Assembly: GCA_947487895.1 (NCBI GenBank) | Contig: CANKYF010000005.1 | Span: 124,001 to 188,000, forward strand | From: an uncultured Flavobacteriaceae bacterium | GTDB taxonomy: Bacteria > Bacteroidota > Bacteroidia > Flavobacteriales > Flavobacteriaceae | DNA length: 64,000 nt | Reading direction: 5' to 3' | In this document: positions 1 to 9,379 of the stretch, in pieces | How the letters are laid out: each line of letters starts with the position of its first letter | Numbering within the stretch: position 1 is the stretch's first letter | Made by a program: the position numbers and the translations under genes | The notes under the pieces: generated by a model | What the model was told of the DNA's origin: nothing | Seen by the model: only the letters and a program-made list of their open reading frames with translations | Databases searched by the model: none

Positions 1-1
1 T

Positions 2-1615
2 TCTGGTGGACGGGGCGGAACAGTGATACATGTAACAAACCTTAATGATAGTGGCGTAGGTAGTTTTAGAGAAGCTTTAACAAGTACAGGAGTAAGAACT
101 ATTGTTTTTGATGTATCTGGAACTATACAACTAAATAGTCCTATTTTTTTAAATAATACTCATAGTAACGTTACAATAGCCGGTCAAACTGCGCCAAATG
201 GAGGGATTACCATAGAGGGGCAAACAATAGGTTTTTTCAAGACTAATGATGTAATAGTTAGACATATAAGAGTAGTATCTACTCATTGGCTGCAAACAGC
301 AGGTAATGCAGCTGCTCTCACTTTTTCAGGCGGTAACAATGTAATAGTAGATCATATTTCTGGGCGTTATGTGGTTGGTACGTCTTGTATTTCTTTTCAA
401 GATGACAATGATACAACAGACGGCCAAGGAAATGTTACCGTACAGCATTCCATTTTTGGAGATAGCACCACTGGCATGTTGATGGGTGCTGTAGTGCAAG
501 ATGGTCGAAGCTCTTTAGCAGGCACAAATAGCTGCTTAAATAATCTATTTATAAATATTTCTCACAGGTTCCCTAATGTTTCTGGCAATGCAGATGCAGA
601 AGTCATCAATAACGTGGTATATAACTATTTGAATCGGCTAACAAATATGTTTAACAACAGTAGAACAAATATTATTGGTAATTACTATAAAGGAGGACAG
701 CAATCTGTTGCATTATATGGTGATGGTAACAGAATAGCTACGTATTTAACTACTAACTATAATAACCCGCAAGCTTTTGTAAGTGAAAATAGAATAGAAA
801 GTGTAAATACTAATCTAGTGAGTGGTCAAGATAATTGGTCTAATGTGTTTGAATGGTACACATCTACTGAAATTAATTACACATACTACCAAACGCCATT
901 TAAATTAAATAATCAATTGTCACTCTTTGGGGAGGCGGTTACTATTCAATCGGCTAATGATGCTTACACATCTGTTTTAAATGACGTAGGCGCTAACAAA
1001 ACGCTTAATGCTGATGGATCAATAAATATCTTTTTAGATTCTGTAGATACAGCTTATATAGAAGATGTTTTAAACGGAACAAGTAACACAACTACGCCTG
1101 GCAGTTATTTAGATAACAGAAATGCAAGTGTTTTGACATATCCAATATTGCCTACAAATACTAGAGATGCTAATTATTATGACTCTAATCCTCATATACC
1201 AGAGGTATGGTTTCAAGCCAATGTTCCAAATGGTGAAGATCATAATGATTTAGCTCCAAGTGGTTATACATGGATAGAAGAATTTTTAAATCAAGTGGAC
1301 AATATAGCAAATGGAACGGTACCAGTGATAACTTTAATAGGAAACGCTATTGTTAATTTAAATGTAGGAGATACTTATTTAGAACTGGGAGCAACTGCTA
1401 CGGATGCTGAAGACGGAGATTTAACAGGAAGTATAATTATTGGCGGTGATACTATTGATAGTAATACTATAGGCACCTATGTTATAACTTATAATGTTCA
1501 GGATTTAGATAGTAATAATGCTGTTCAAAAAACAAGAACAGTAGTAATTAATTCAATTCAAGAAGTAGAATTATCAGGGAAAGGAATTCATGAAAATATT
1601 TTATATGTACTGTAA
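2..1615 (+). CDS. pectate lyase-like exported beta-helix protein, 5' end off window
   Basis: The reading frame is open from the window edge and begins with GGRGGTVIHVTNLNDSG, the usual start of the mature part of PL1-type pectate lyases, so the signal peptide lies upstream. Many NNVIVDH/NVTVQHS-like turns fit a right-handed beta-helix. The lyase part ends near LAPSGYTWIEEFLN, typical of this family. A DUF5011/Ig-like domain follows (PVITLIGNAIVNLNVGD to about 20 residues before the stop). The protein then stops at ENILYVL with no type IX sorting domain, although relatives usually carry one. Substrate is inferred (pectin or a related uronan); no catalytic residue was assigned. An internal GTG at 23 is not the real start. 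Confidence 0.8.
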   Translation, partial: SGGRGGTVIHVTNLNDSGVGSFREALTSTGVRTIVFDVSGTIQLNSPIFLNNTHSNVTIAGQTAPNGGITIEGQTIGFFKTNDVIVRHIRVVSTHWLQTAGNAAALTFSGGNNVIVDHISGRYVVGTSCISFQDDNDTTDGQGNVTVQHSIFGDSTTGMLMGAVVQDGRSSLAGTNSCLNNLFINISHRFPNVSGNADAEVINNVVYNYLNRLTNMFNNSRTNIIGNYYKGGQQSVALYGDGNRIATYLTTNYNNPQAFVSENRIESVNTNLVSGQDNWSNVFEWYTSTEINYTYYQTPFKLNNQLSLFGEAVTIQSANDAYTSVLNDVGANKTLNADGSINIFLDSVDTAYIEDVLNGTSNTTTPGSYLDNRNASVLTYPILPTNTRDANYYDSNPHIPEVWFQANVPNGEDHNDLAPSGYTWIEEFLNQVDNIANGTVPVITLIGNAIVNLNVGDTYLELGATATDAEDGDLTGSIIIGGDTIDSNTIGTYVITYNVQDLDSNNAVQKTRTVVINSIQEVELSGKGIHENILYVL

Positions 1616-1640
1616 AATAAAATTGGAATTTCTTACTTTT

Positions 1641-1680
1641 AGAGGTCGTCTAAAAAGTAATTTTTAGACGACCTCTTTTT
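1641..1680 (+). terminator. intrinsic terminator of the lyase gene
   Basis: A perfect 16-bp stem (1641-1656 with 1661-1676) encloses the tetraloop GTAA and runs into a T tract. It lies 25 bp after the lyase stop. The minus-strand side lacks a T tract, so it probably serves the plus strand only. Confidence 0.9.
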
Positions 1681-1701
1681 AATTATAAAACAAGTCTATT
1701 T

Positions 1702-3789
1702 TTACTTTTCAATAGGCTTATTACCAAAACGTGTTTGATATATTTTTGAAAAATAAGATGTATGCTGAAAACCAACTTCTAATGCCAATTGTTTTAAAGA
1801 AACATCTGTAGTGTGCTCAATTATTTTACGAGCCTTTTGTAATTTTATCTCAGTTATTAGTTTATTAGGTGTCATTCCTCTAACAGCTTTAATTTTTCGG
1901 TATAATGTACTTTCAGACATGTTGAAGTTTTCTGCAATATCATTTTGTTTGAATTCAAAAGAGGAGCAGTTTTCTGAAATAAAATTCTCAACTAAATCTA
2001 TCCAATTTTTGGTGTCTTCAATTTCTTCAGTAGAGATGTTTTCCTGATTAATAAATTGTACTCTTTGTTTGTAATTTTTTAATGCGTTTTCTATCCTCAC
2101 AATAAGCTCATTATTTTCAAAAGGCTTAGTTAAAAAATCGTCTATCCCTAATCTAAATACTTTTAAACGACTTTCATTATCATGTCTGGCTGTAAGCATT
2201 AAAACAGGCAGGTCAATTTTATTTTTTTTTAAGTGTTTAACAAAATCAAAACCATCCATTTTAGGCATCATATAATCGGTAATAATAAAGTCAACTTTAC
2301 TACTTTCTAATATATTTAATGCCTCAGTACCATTTTCCGCTTGTATACATATATAACCTTGCTTATAAACTAACCTAGCTATGTAGTTACGCATTTTAGA
2401 ATTATCATCAACTATTAAAATGACTTCTTCTTTATTTTTACTAGTATTTAAAGAAAGCTCTGTAGTGTTTTCTATAATAAGATTTGTAGTATTTAAAGTA
2501 TCTAAATGCTGCATTTCTTTTAAAGGTAGTATTACTTTAAAATGGCTTCCAATATTAACTTCACTTTCAATTTGAAGTATACCTTGGTGTAAATTAACAA
2601 TTTCTTTAGTAAAGGATAACCCAATACCACTGCCTCCCGAATTATTAATATGGTTTTTAACTTGATAAAATTGATTACATATTTTATGAATTTCTCTTAT
2701 AGGAATTCCAATGCCTGTATCTTTTATAGAAATTCCAATAATGTCATTCTGCACAGTTAAACTTAATGTTACTTTTCCACCTTGCTCTGTATATTTAGAA
2801 GCATTTAATAATATGTTACCAATAGCTCTTTCTAAATAAATAATATCAGCTTTGATTAAGACATTATTTAATATGGGGTCTAGATTAAAATCGATGTTTT
2901 TTTGATTGAAAAGTGTTTCAAATGAGATGTATAATTTTTGAATAAGCTCAGTAGCACTAATGGTTTTTATATTCAGCTTAAAATTAGACGGTTCAATTCT
3001 TGATAAGTTTAGTACATCATTTATAATAGAGTTTATTTTGTTTATCTCCTTATCCAAACCTTGTTTAATAAGCTTTATACTAGGTAATTCATTTTCGTGA
3101 TTTTCAAGTCGATTAATATCCCCTTTAATAAGCGTTAAAGGTGTTCTTATTTCATGTGAAATATTAATAAAGAATTGAGATTGAAAGTCATTAAGGTCTT
3201 GTAATTCTTGTCTTCTTTCTTCAAGTGCTTTTTCATTTTTAAAATTTAGTTTTTTGAAATAACTAACCATCACATAAACGCTAATAGTTAGTACAGGAGG
3301 ATTTACACTATTAAAAACAGAAATAGGATAATGTTTAAAATATAGATTGGGAAAGATAAGCGCCAGTATAGATATTATAAGCGTTGCAAAAATTACTTTT
3401 TTATTTTCCAAAAAAATCAATGCAACTCCGGGAGTTAATACAATATAATACTCTAAAAGCTGCCCAGGATATAAAAAGTTAGAAAAGACAAATGGAACTG
3501 AAAACAGGAAGAAAATGTATAGAATACGAGCTAAGAAATGTTTTTTAAAATATTGAAGTAATTGAACAGAAATTATAGTAATAATTAAGCAAACAAAAAC
3601 TTTAATAGCTAAAGATTGTTCATTTTTGGTAAAAAAATACCTCTCTATAAAATTAGATATAAATACTAAATATGAAACAGAACAGAAAATCTGTAAGAGT
3701 TTAATTTTTTTTAGCTCATAGGCACTAGTATCTTCTTCTGCTCCTATTGTACTATAAGCATTAATTAAATTGCTAATTTTATTAATCAT
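1702..3789 (-). CDS. membrane hybrid histidine kinase / response regulator / AraC protein (copy 1)
   Basis: One-polypeptide two-component system of 695 aa. Order: about six hydrophobic segments (residues 30-180) with no large periplasmic domain, a short coiled linker, HisKA (ISHEIRTPL, His212), HATPase_c (N box around Asn329, DTGIGI, GGSGIGLS), a receiver (DYMMPKMDG, Asp505; LTKPF) and a C-terminal AraC-type HTH (about 595-690). It should sense a membrane-associated or small signal and bind DNA directly. An ATG 30 bp upstream (3819) is also open. The start at 3789 is chosen because it aligns with residue 1 of the paralogue at 13333-15426. It converges with the lyase gene, whose expression it may control (inference). 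Confidence 0.9.
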   Translation of the reverse strand: MINKISNLINAYSTIGAEEDTSAYELKKIKLLQIFCSVSYLVFISNFIERYFFTKNEQSLAIKVFVCLIITIISVQLLQYFKKHFLARILYIFFLFSVPFVFSNFLYPGQLLEYYIVLTPGVALIFLENKKVIFATLIISILALIFPNLYFKHYPISVFNSVNPPVLTISVYVMVSYFKKLNFKNEKALEERRQELQDLNDFQSQFFINISHEIRTPLTLIKGDINRLENHENELPSIKLIKQGLDKEINKINSIINDVLNLSRIEPSNFKLNIKTISATELIQKLYISFETLFNQKNIDFNLDPILNNVLIKADIIYLERAIGNILLNASKYTEQGGKVTLSLTVQNDIIGISIKDTGIGIPIREIHKICNQFYQVKNHINNSGGSGIGLSFTKEIVNLHQGILQIESEVNIGSHFKVILPLKEMQHLDTLNTTNLIIENTTELSLNTSKNKEEVILIVDDNSKMRNYIARLVYKQGYICIQAENGTEALNILESSKVDFIITDYMMPKMDGFDFVKHLKKNKIDLPVLMLTARHDNESRLKVFRLGIDDFLTKPFENNELIVRIENALKNYKQRVQFINQENISTEEIEDTKNWIDLVENFISENCSSFEFKQNDIAENFNMSESTLYRKIKAVRGMTPNKLITEIKLQKARKIIEHTTDVSLKQLALEVGFQHTSYFSKIYQTRFGNKPIEK

Positions 3790-4016
3790 CAAATTGTACT
3801 GCTTTTTTATGGTAAACATAGAAAATTTATTGTCATTTATTCTAGCAAATATGCTAGTTGATTGATTTGTGATGATTTTTGATGAATTAGTGATTATTTA
3901 AAAAAGTAAAACCTTACAAGTGTTAATTTTGACAGGTTATTGATTGAAAGTGATATAAAATTGAGGTTAATTTTTAATTTATTTGGAACCCTAGTTAACT
4001 CCAATAATTAAAACTC

Positions 4017-4799
4017 ATGAAAAAAATTACATTTTTAATATTTATCACTTTTCTATTTGTTTTTTACAATAGAGCAGAAGCTCAAACTTTAATATTTTCA
4101 TCAGATCCGGGAGCTACTTGGGATGATGGTACTGTAAATGACGGAGATGGAGGATCAACTGATATCGTTGGATTAACAATAGAAATTTATAACGTTAATG
4201 ATGCGTTAAATAATTTAGGAGAAATAGAATGGTACTCTAACAATGATTTAGGTACAGCAGATGGCTTTTCAGGACTCACTACTTATTTTGCACCTTCAGT
4301 TGATGATGACTGGAAAGGGCAAATCATAAAAGAAGCTAACGGGTTAGAGTTTCAAATTAATGGCTTTGAATGGTATGATTGGGGAAACAATAATAGTCAA
4401 CCAATGACGGTGCTAGGTTTTAGAGATAATAATCAGGTAGCTTCAACAACATTCACTGGAAATTCTGGAGGAAACAGTGTGTCGGTTAGTTTAGATGCTA
4501 GTTTTGATAATGTCGATGAAGTAAGAATTATTACTACTTCAGGAAGTACTTACCCATCAATAAATAATATAGAATTTGGTAGCGCAGTATTAAGCAATAA
4601 AGCGCATAACCATAACAACTTAAAAATATATGCGCGCAACAAGCAATTTGTTTCTAACTATAGCAAAGCGCAATTAGAGATATACAATATTATGGGGCAA
4701 ACTGTATCAAATCAAAATCTACCCTCAGGTATTTATATTGTTAAGGTTAGCTTACCAAATCAAGACAAAGTAAGAGTGTTTAAAAAGATTATAAAATAA
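4017..4799 (+). CDS. exported protein with type IX secretion C-terminal sorting domain
   Basis: 260 aa. The N-terminus is a clear signal peptide (MKKITFLIFITFLFVF, cleavage near AEAQ). The last 60 or so residues have the type A sorting-domain pattern (LEIYNIMGQTV, LPSGIYIVKV, KVRVFKKIIK), so the product should cross the outer membrane by the type IX system. The middle (about 25-190) is Asp/Asn/Gly-rich with aromatic beta-strand patches and was not matched to a family; it could be a binding module. It is transcribed away from kinase 1, separated by about 230 bp, and is followed 41 bp later by another exported gene. Confidence 0.8.
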   Translation: MKKITFLIFITFLFVFYNRAEAQTLIFSSDPGATWDDGTVNDGDGGSTDIVGLTIEIYNVNDALNNLGEIEWYSNNDLGTADGFSGLTTYFAPSVDDDWKGQIIKEANGLEFQINGFEWYDWGNNNSQPMTVLGFRDNNQVASTTFTGNSGGNSVSVSLDASFDNVDEVRIITTSGSTYPSINNIEFGSAVLSNKAHNHNNLKIYARNKQFVSNYSKAQLEIYNIMGQTVSNQNLPSGIYIVKVSLPNQDKVRVFKKIIK

Positions 4800-4840
4800 C
4801 ATTATAAATAATTAGACTACTCTAGTTTTAAATACAAAAC

Positions 4841-6016
4841 ATGAAAAAAGTTACCTACTTAGTATTAACTTTTCTTGCCTTATATTCTTGTTCATCATCT
4901 AATGAGCAAGTGCCTTGCAAACAGGTTACATGGTATCTAGATACAGATGCAGACGGTTATGGAGATGCCAATAACACTCAAGAATCCTGTACAAAACCTG
5001 ATGGATACGTAGATAATAATTTCGATTGCAACGATGCAAACGACACAATACACCCGAATGCTACAGAAACACCCAATGATATTGATGATAATTGCAATGG
5101 CTCTGTTGATGAATGCGATTCTGATGCAGATTGTAACGGAGTTTGTATAAATGGTGTATGTACGGAGATTATAGTTCCACCTAATTATACGTATGAGTTC
5201 ACCAAACACCAACACAATCATACATACAATGCAAAAGAAACTTTAATTCCATATAGCTTTTTTGAACCAGTTCAGGCTACTGTTTCTAATAAAATTTTTC
5301 CTTTAATAGTTTCGTTACATGGTTCGGAATACCTCTTTAATACAGAGGAATTTTTTCTTGCGCATCATCCATCAAATTATATGGCAACGGCATGGATAGA
5401 GGAAGTAAAACAACAACAATATCCCGCTTATGTAGTAGCTCCTAATATTCATTTAAACATCTTTAATATTGATGGTTATGGTGGTTGGAGTGATGAGGCT
5501 TCTCAAGACTTCTTGAACGAATTAATTGAAGAATTGACCTCAGAATATCAAATTGATGCGGATAGAATTTATTTTGTTGGTCATTCCGCAGGTGGTGGTT
5601 CTGTTTGGGAATTAGGTCAAAAACTTAAAAATAAGGCTGCTGCTATCGTTCCGTTAAGTAATTCAGCTATTAGTGCAGATGCAATAATTAATGATATTTC
5701 TAATGGGGTTTATAATGACATTTCAATTTGGAATATTGTCCATGTTTCCGATAATGAACAATCCATACTAACTAGTAGACCGATTTTTATGTACCTGCAA
5801 AATAATAATTTTAACCCTGTAATTACAAATACTTTAGACGCTCAAATTTTTGAACTAACCCAAGAACAAATTGAAGAAGAAATCGAGGCAGGGAGAAATT
5901 ATTTTTATACTGAAAATAGAGGCTCTTGTGGTAATTTATGTCATTATTCTTGGGTCAACCAGTTAGAAGGAGAATTAATATTCAAATGGTTATTTAAACA
6001 ACGAAAAAATAATTAA
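4841..6016 (+). CDS. lipoprotein with MopE-type metal-binding motif and esterase domain
   Basis: 391 aa. Lipobox LYSC gives a lipidated Cys17. Residues 28-95 form an Asp-rich repeat (DTDADGYGD, FDCNDAND, DIDDNCNG) of the MopE/thrombospondin-3 type that typically binds calcium or other metals. A short Cys-rich stretch follows (ADCNGVCINGVCTE). Residues 115-391 form an alpha/beta-hydrolase: VSLHGSEY oxyanion strand, nucleophile elbow VGHSAGGGS (Ser249), and a probable catalytic His in CHYSW near residue 368. This resembles LpqC/feruloyl-esterase/PHB-depolymerase-like proteins. Substrate is unknown; the neighbouring lyase gene allows a role in polysaccharide de-esterification (inference). Confidence 0.8.
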   Translation: MKKVTYLVLTFLALYSCSSSNEQVPCKQVTWYLDTDADGYGDANNTQESCTKPDGYVDNNFDCNDANDTIHPNATETPNDIDDNCNGSVDECDSDADCNGVCINGVCTEIIVPPNYTYEFTKHQHNHTYNAKETLIPYSFFEPVQATVSNKIFPLIVSLHGSEYLFNTEEFFLAHHPSNYMATAWIEEVKQQQYPAYVVAPNIHLNIFNIDGYGGWSDEASQDFLNELIEELTSEYQIDADRIYFVGHSAGGGSVWELGQKLKNKAAAIVPLSNSAISADAIINDISNGVYNDISIWNIVHVSDNEQSILTSRPIFMYLQNNNFNPVITNTLDAQIFELTQEQIEEEIEAGRNYFYTENRGSCGNLCHYSWVNQLEGELIFKWLFKQRKNN

Positions 6017-6437
6017 TATCTATTGCAACTAAGATGGGTATAAGTGATTGGGATTGGGCAAAAAATATTCTAAAAATAGTTGATGTATGGTCGTCCTTAC
6101 ATGGAGTAACTTAGATTTAAGAGACTGTAAATGCATCATTTTCTCCCAGATACTCTCATAGTAAGTGTAGTCTCTTGATAATAAATTATGATTAATAGGC
6201 GGTTTGGTAACAAATGATAAAGAGAATTTTGAAAAACAAAATAACGTTTTTGCCTTCAATTAAGAACACCTATTTAATATAATTAACTTTTAATGCTTCA
6301 AATACATGTTTAAATCATAAATATTAAAAGAATAATACCGATTACCCATGAAATTGACTGTTTAGCGATTATAATTGACTGAATAATGCGAAATAAATTT
6401 CTGTTTTTTACACAGAATTTTTAAATAAAACCAGAAA
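6017..6437. other. 421-bp gap without a convincing gene
   Basis: No plausible coding frame is seen on either strand. A minus-strand frame at 6029-6259 has no recognisable features. Just before the kelch gene an imperfect hairpin (AAATTTCTGT/ACAGAATTT, about 6397-6420) could be a weak terminator or leader structure. The stretch probably holds the promoter of the kelch pair. Confidence 0.5.
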
Positions 6438-7976
6438 ATGAAACCAAATTACCAAAATCTCAAGCACCTACTTGTTTTATGTATGCTTATTGTAGTAGGA
6501 AGTTGTTCTAAAGGTGAAACAACTCTTAGTGATGGAAAAGCACTTTTAAGTTTTGTATTTAACTCAGCAGATAATGCAGTGTTAAATGAAGCAGTAACAG
6601 GAACTATTTCAGCATCAGAAAAAACCATTACTGTAAACGTTCCGTATGGTACAGATATATCGGCTTTAACACCAACAATAAGTGTATCAGAATTGGCTAC
6701 TATTAACCTAACAGGAGTTCAAGACTTTAGTTCACCAGTTATTTATACCGTAACAGCCGAAGACGGTAGTACAGAACAATACACTTGCAATGTGATAGTA
6801 GGCGAAAACACCCCACCAAATGCATTTAACTTATTAACACCTGCGGCAGATGTTACAAATGTAGGTAGACAACTTGATTTTACATGGGAAGCAACTACAG
6901 ACCCAAATGGAGAAGCTATAACTTATACCTTTTATTTAGATACCAATGAAGAAGCAACACAATGGCGTTTAGCAGGTCTAATTTCTCCTACTGCTTTAAT
7001 ACGTGGTGAGTTATTACAAGAAAACCAAACGTATTATTGGAGAGTAGAAGCCATAGATGAAGGGGGAGCTATAACAAGTAGTGCTATTCGTTCATTTACT
7101 ACAAGGAGCATTGATTTTTCTTCTACTGCGGTTGTTACTAACGCCGAATTTTCAAAAAGAGACTTACATACTTCAGTCTTTTTTAATGGTAAATTATGGG
7201 TTATTGGAGGACGCAGTGGAAGCGGAATTTTTGAAAATGACGTATGGTCATCAAGTGATGGTGCTACGTGGACAGAGGTTACAGATAATGCTGCGTTTTC
7301 AGGAAGATATGGTCATACCTCTGTAGTCTATGATGATAAGCTCTGGGTTATAGGAGGTTTTGATGGAACTAGAAAAAAAGATGTATGGTCATCTCCAGAT
7401 GGTATTACTTGGACAGAAGAAACTGCTGATGCTGGGTTTTCACAGAGATATCTTCACACATCTGTGGCCCATAGTGATAAAATATGGGTTATTGGAGGAC
7501 ATGATGGTGATTTCAAAAATGATGTATGGTATTCTGAAGATGGTGTTAATTGGACGGAAGCTAATTCTAACCCTCCTTTTACTGAAAGAAGTCGCCATAC
7601 AACGGTTGTCTTTAATAATAAAATATGGATTATTGGAGGACGTAGTGGAAACAGTACTTATGAAAATGATGTATGGTCATCTTATAATGGTATTACCTGG
7701 ACAGAGGAAACAGCCGATGCTGGATTTCCAGGAAGATATTTACACTCTACAGTAGTTTACTCTAATAAATTATGGGTTATTGGAGGTGATAATGGCAGCT
7801 ATATGAGTGATATATGGTCATCCTCAGATGGTGTTACCTGGACTGAGGTTCCTTCAGATGATGCTGACTTTTTAGAAAGAAGCCATCATACATCTGTATC
7901 TCATAATGATAAATTATGGGTTATTGGTGGAATAGATAATAATGATAGAAAAAATGATGTATGGGCTTTTGATTAA
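6438..7976 (+). CDS. kelch-repeat lipoprotein with DUF5018-like and FN3-like domains
   Basis: 512 aa. The lipobox is VGSC (Cys23). Residues about 35-120 match the DUF5018 pattern (FVFNSADNAVL, VNVPYGTDISALTP, YTVTAEDGSTEQY). Residues 125-225 look like an FN3-type strand module (TPPNAFNLLTP, FTWEATTDPNGE, TYYWRVEAIDEGGA). Six kelch blades of about 45-50 aa follow, each with R..HT.VV...KLWVIGG and DVWSS.DG.TWTE. A six-bladed propeller on the cell surface or in the periplasm is expected, probably a carbohydrate- or protein-binding lipoprotein. It is 39 bp upstream of a close paralogue. No catalytic function can be read. Confidence 0.8.
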   Translation: MKPNYQNLKHLLVLCMLIVVGSCSKGETTLSDGKALLSFVFNSADNAVLNEAVTGTISASEKTITVNVPYGTDISALTPTISVSELATINLTGVQDFSSPVIYTVTAEDGSTEQYTCNVIVGENTPPNAFNLLTPAADVTNVGRQLDFTWEATTDPNGEAITYTFYLDTNEEATQWRLAGLISPTALIRGELLQENQTYYWRVEAIDEGGAITSSAIRSFTTRSIDFSSTAVVTNAEFSKRDLHTSVFFNGKLWVIGGRSGSGIFENDVWSSSDGATWTEVTDNAAFSGRYGHTSVVYDDKLWVIGGFDGTRKKDVWSSPDGITWTEETADAGFSQRYLHTSVAHSDKIWVIGGHDGDFKNDVWYSEDGVNWTEANSNPPFTERSRHTTVVFNNKIWIIGGRSGNSTYENDVWSSYNGITWTEETADAGFPGRYLHSTVVYSNKLWVIGGDNGSYMSDIWSSSDGVTWTEVPSDDADFLERSHHTSVSHNDKLWVIGGIDNNDRKNDVWAFD

Positions 7977-9257
7977 ATAAAGTCTAAATTTTTAAAAATA
8001 TAAAAATCAGAAATAATGAAACTAAATTATCAAAATCTTAAACAGCTACTTGTTTTAAGTATGTTTATTTTATTTGCAAGTTGCTCTAAAGGTGATGGGG
8101 AACCAGCTAATATACCACCAAATGAATTCAATCTATTAGAACCAGCTGTAGATGGAACAGAGGTAGACAGATTACCAATTTTTACTTGGGAAACTGCTAC
8201 AGACCCAGATGGGGAAAATGTGACCTATAATTTATATGTAGATATGAATGAAATCCCGACCACTTTATTTGCGGAAAACCTTAGTACTACTAGTTTTTCA
8301 TTAACAGAAACCTTACAAGCAGAACAAACCTATTATTGGAAAGTAGAAGCAGTAGATGACGGAGGTGCCACAATAAGCAGTGCAGTTCGTTCATTTGCCA
8401 CAGGAAAAATTAATTTCTCGAGAACAGCATTAACTGAAAATGCTGCTTTTGGAGAGAGAAGTCTACATACTTCTGTGGTATTTGATGGTAAACTATGGGT
8501 CATAGGAGGGTTTACCACCAAAAGAGATAACGATGTATGGTCATCTGAAGATGGCGTTACTTGGAACGAAGTGACTGCTAATGCAGAGTTTTCAGGAAGA
8601 TATGGTCATACAACAGTAGTTTTTAATAACAAGATTTGGGTTATTGGAGGTTATAGTGGAAGTGACAACAATGATGTATGGTCATCTGAAGATGGTATCA
8701 CTTGGAACGAAGTGACTGCTAATGCCGCATTTGCAGCAAGAACTGCTCATACAACAGTGGTTTATAATAATAAATTATGGGTAATAGGTGGTTATGATGG
8801 AAGTAGAAAAAATGATGTATGGTCATCTGAAGATGGTATTACTTGGACAGAAGTTACCTCAAATGCTGGATTCACATCAAGAAGTAATCATACAACAGTA
8901 GTTTTTAATAATAAACTATGGGTAATAGGTGGTTATGATGGAAGTGCTAGAAAACATGATGTATGGTCATCAGAGGATGGTATCACTTGGACTGAAGTTA
9001 CTACTAATGCCACATTTTCAGAAAGACTTGACCATACAACAGTAGTTTATGATAATAAATTATATGTTATTGCTGGGTATAGAGATAATAGTGATATATG
9101 GTCATCATCAGATGGTGTTACATGGAATGAAGAAGTTACCAATATTGCATTTGGAAATAGAGATAAACATACCTCGGTAGTTTTTAAAGGTCAACTGTGG
9201 GTTATAAGTGGTAATATTGATGATAGTTTTAGCACGAATGATGTATGGGCTTTTTAT
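7126..9257 (+). repeat. direct DNA repeats encoding kelch blades across two tandem genes
   Basis: Units of about 140-150 bp recur in both genes, with nearly constant cores such as GATGTATGGTCATC and AAATTATGGGTTATTGGAGG. The gene starts are also alike (MKPNYQNLKHLLVL against MKLNYQNLKQLLVL), which points to a whole-gene tandem duplication followed by divergence or gene conversion. The unit is coding and unlike a CRISPR. Confidence 0.8.
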
Positions 9258-9260
9258 TAG
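8016..9260 (+). CDS. kelch-repeat lipoprotein, paralogue of the preceding gene
   Basis: 414 aa. Lipobox FASC (Cys23). It keeps the FN3-like module (PPNEFNLLEP, FTWETATDPDGE, TYYWKVEAVDDGGA) and six kelch blades, but lacks the DUF5018-like domain of the upstream copy, which accounts for the roughly 100-residue difference. Blades 2-4 are more alike than expected for independent drift (repeated EDGITWNEVTANA and NNKLWVIGGY), suggesting recent blade exchange. It is followed by an intrinsic terminator, so the two kelch genes probably form one transcript. Ligand unknown. Confidence 0.8.
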   Translation: MKLNYQNLKQLLVLSMFILFASCSKGDGEPANIPPNEFNLLEPAVDGTEVDRLPIFTWETATDPDGENVTYNLYVDMNEIPTTLFAENLSTTSFSLTETLQAEQTYYWKVEAVDDGGATISSAVRSFATGKINFSRTALTENAAFGERSLHTSVVFDGKLWVIGGFTTKRDNDVWSSEDGVTWNEVTANAEFSGRYGHTTVVFNNKIWVIGGYSGSDNNDVWSSEDGITWNEVTANAAFAARTAHTTVVYNNKLWVIGGYDGSRKNDVWSSEDGITWTEVTSNAGFTSRSNHTTVVFNNKLWVIGGYDGSARKHDVWSSEDGITWTEVTTNATFSERLDHTTVVYDNKLYVIAGYRDNSDIWSSSDGVTWNEEVTNIAFGNRDKHTSVVFKGQLWVISGNIDDSFSTNDVWAFY

Positions 9261-9286
9261 AAAGAACATAACCTTATAAAGCTTTC

Positions 9287-9320
9287 AAAACCTCACTTTT
9301 TAGTGGGGTTTTTATTTTTT
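9287..9320 (+). terminator. intrinsic terminator after the kelch pair
   Basis: The arms AAAACCTCAC (9287-9296) and GTGGGGTTTT (9303-9312) pair with one G-T wobble and run into a T-rich tract, 26 bp after the stop codon. Confidence 0.85.
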
Positions 9321-9379
9321 TGAAATTTTTATGTAACATTTTTTTGGTTTTGTATCTAAAGGGAAAATCAATTAAAAAA

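Noticed and set aside
4937-5221. 94-codon minus-strand frame in the Asp-rich part of the esterase lipoprotein
   Set aside because: It arises because GAT/GAC-rich coding gives few stops on the other strand.
6029-6259. 76-codon minus-strand frame after the esterase gene
   Set aside because: No signal peptide, no motif, no promoter and composition like non-coding DNA.
7081-7755. Two plus-strand frames in another phase within the kelch gene
   Set aside because: Both simply shadow the repeated kelch DNA; the repeated sequence keeps stops out of that phase.
7126-9257. CRISPR-like regular DNA repeats
   Set aside because: The units are about 140-150 bp, in frame, and encode kelch blades; there are no unique spacers.
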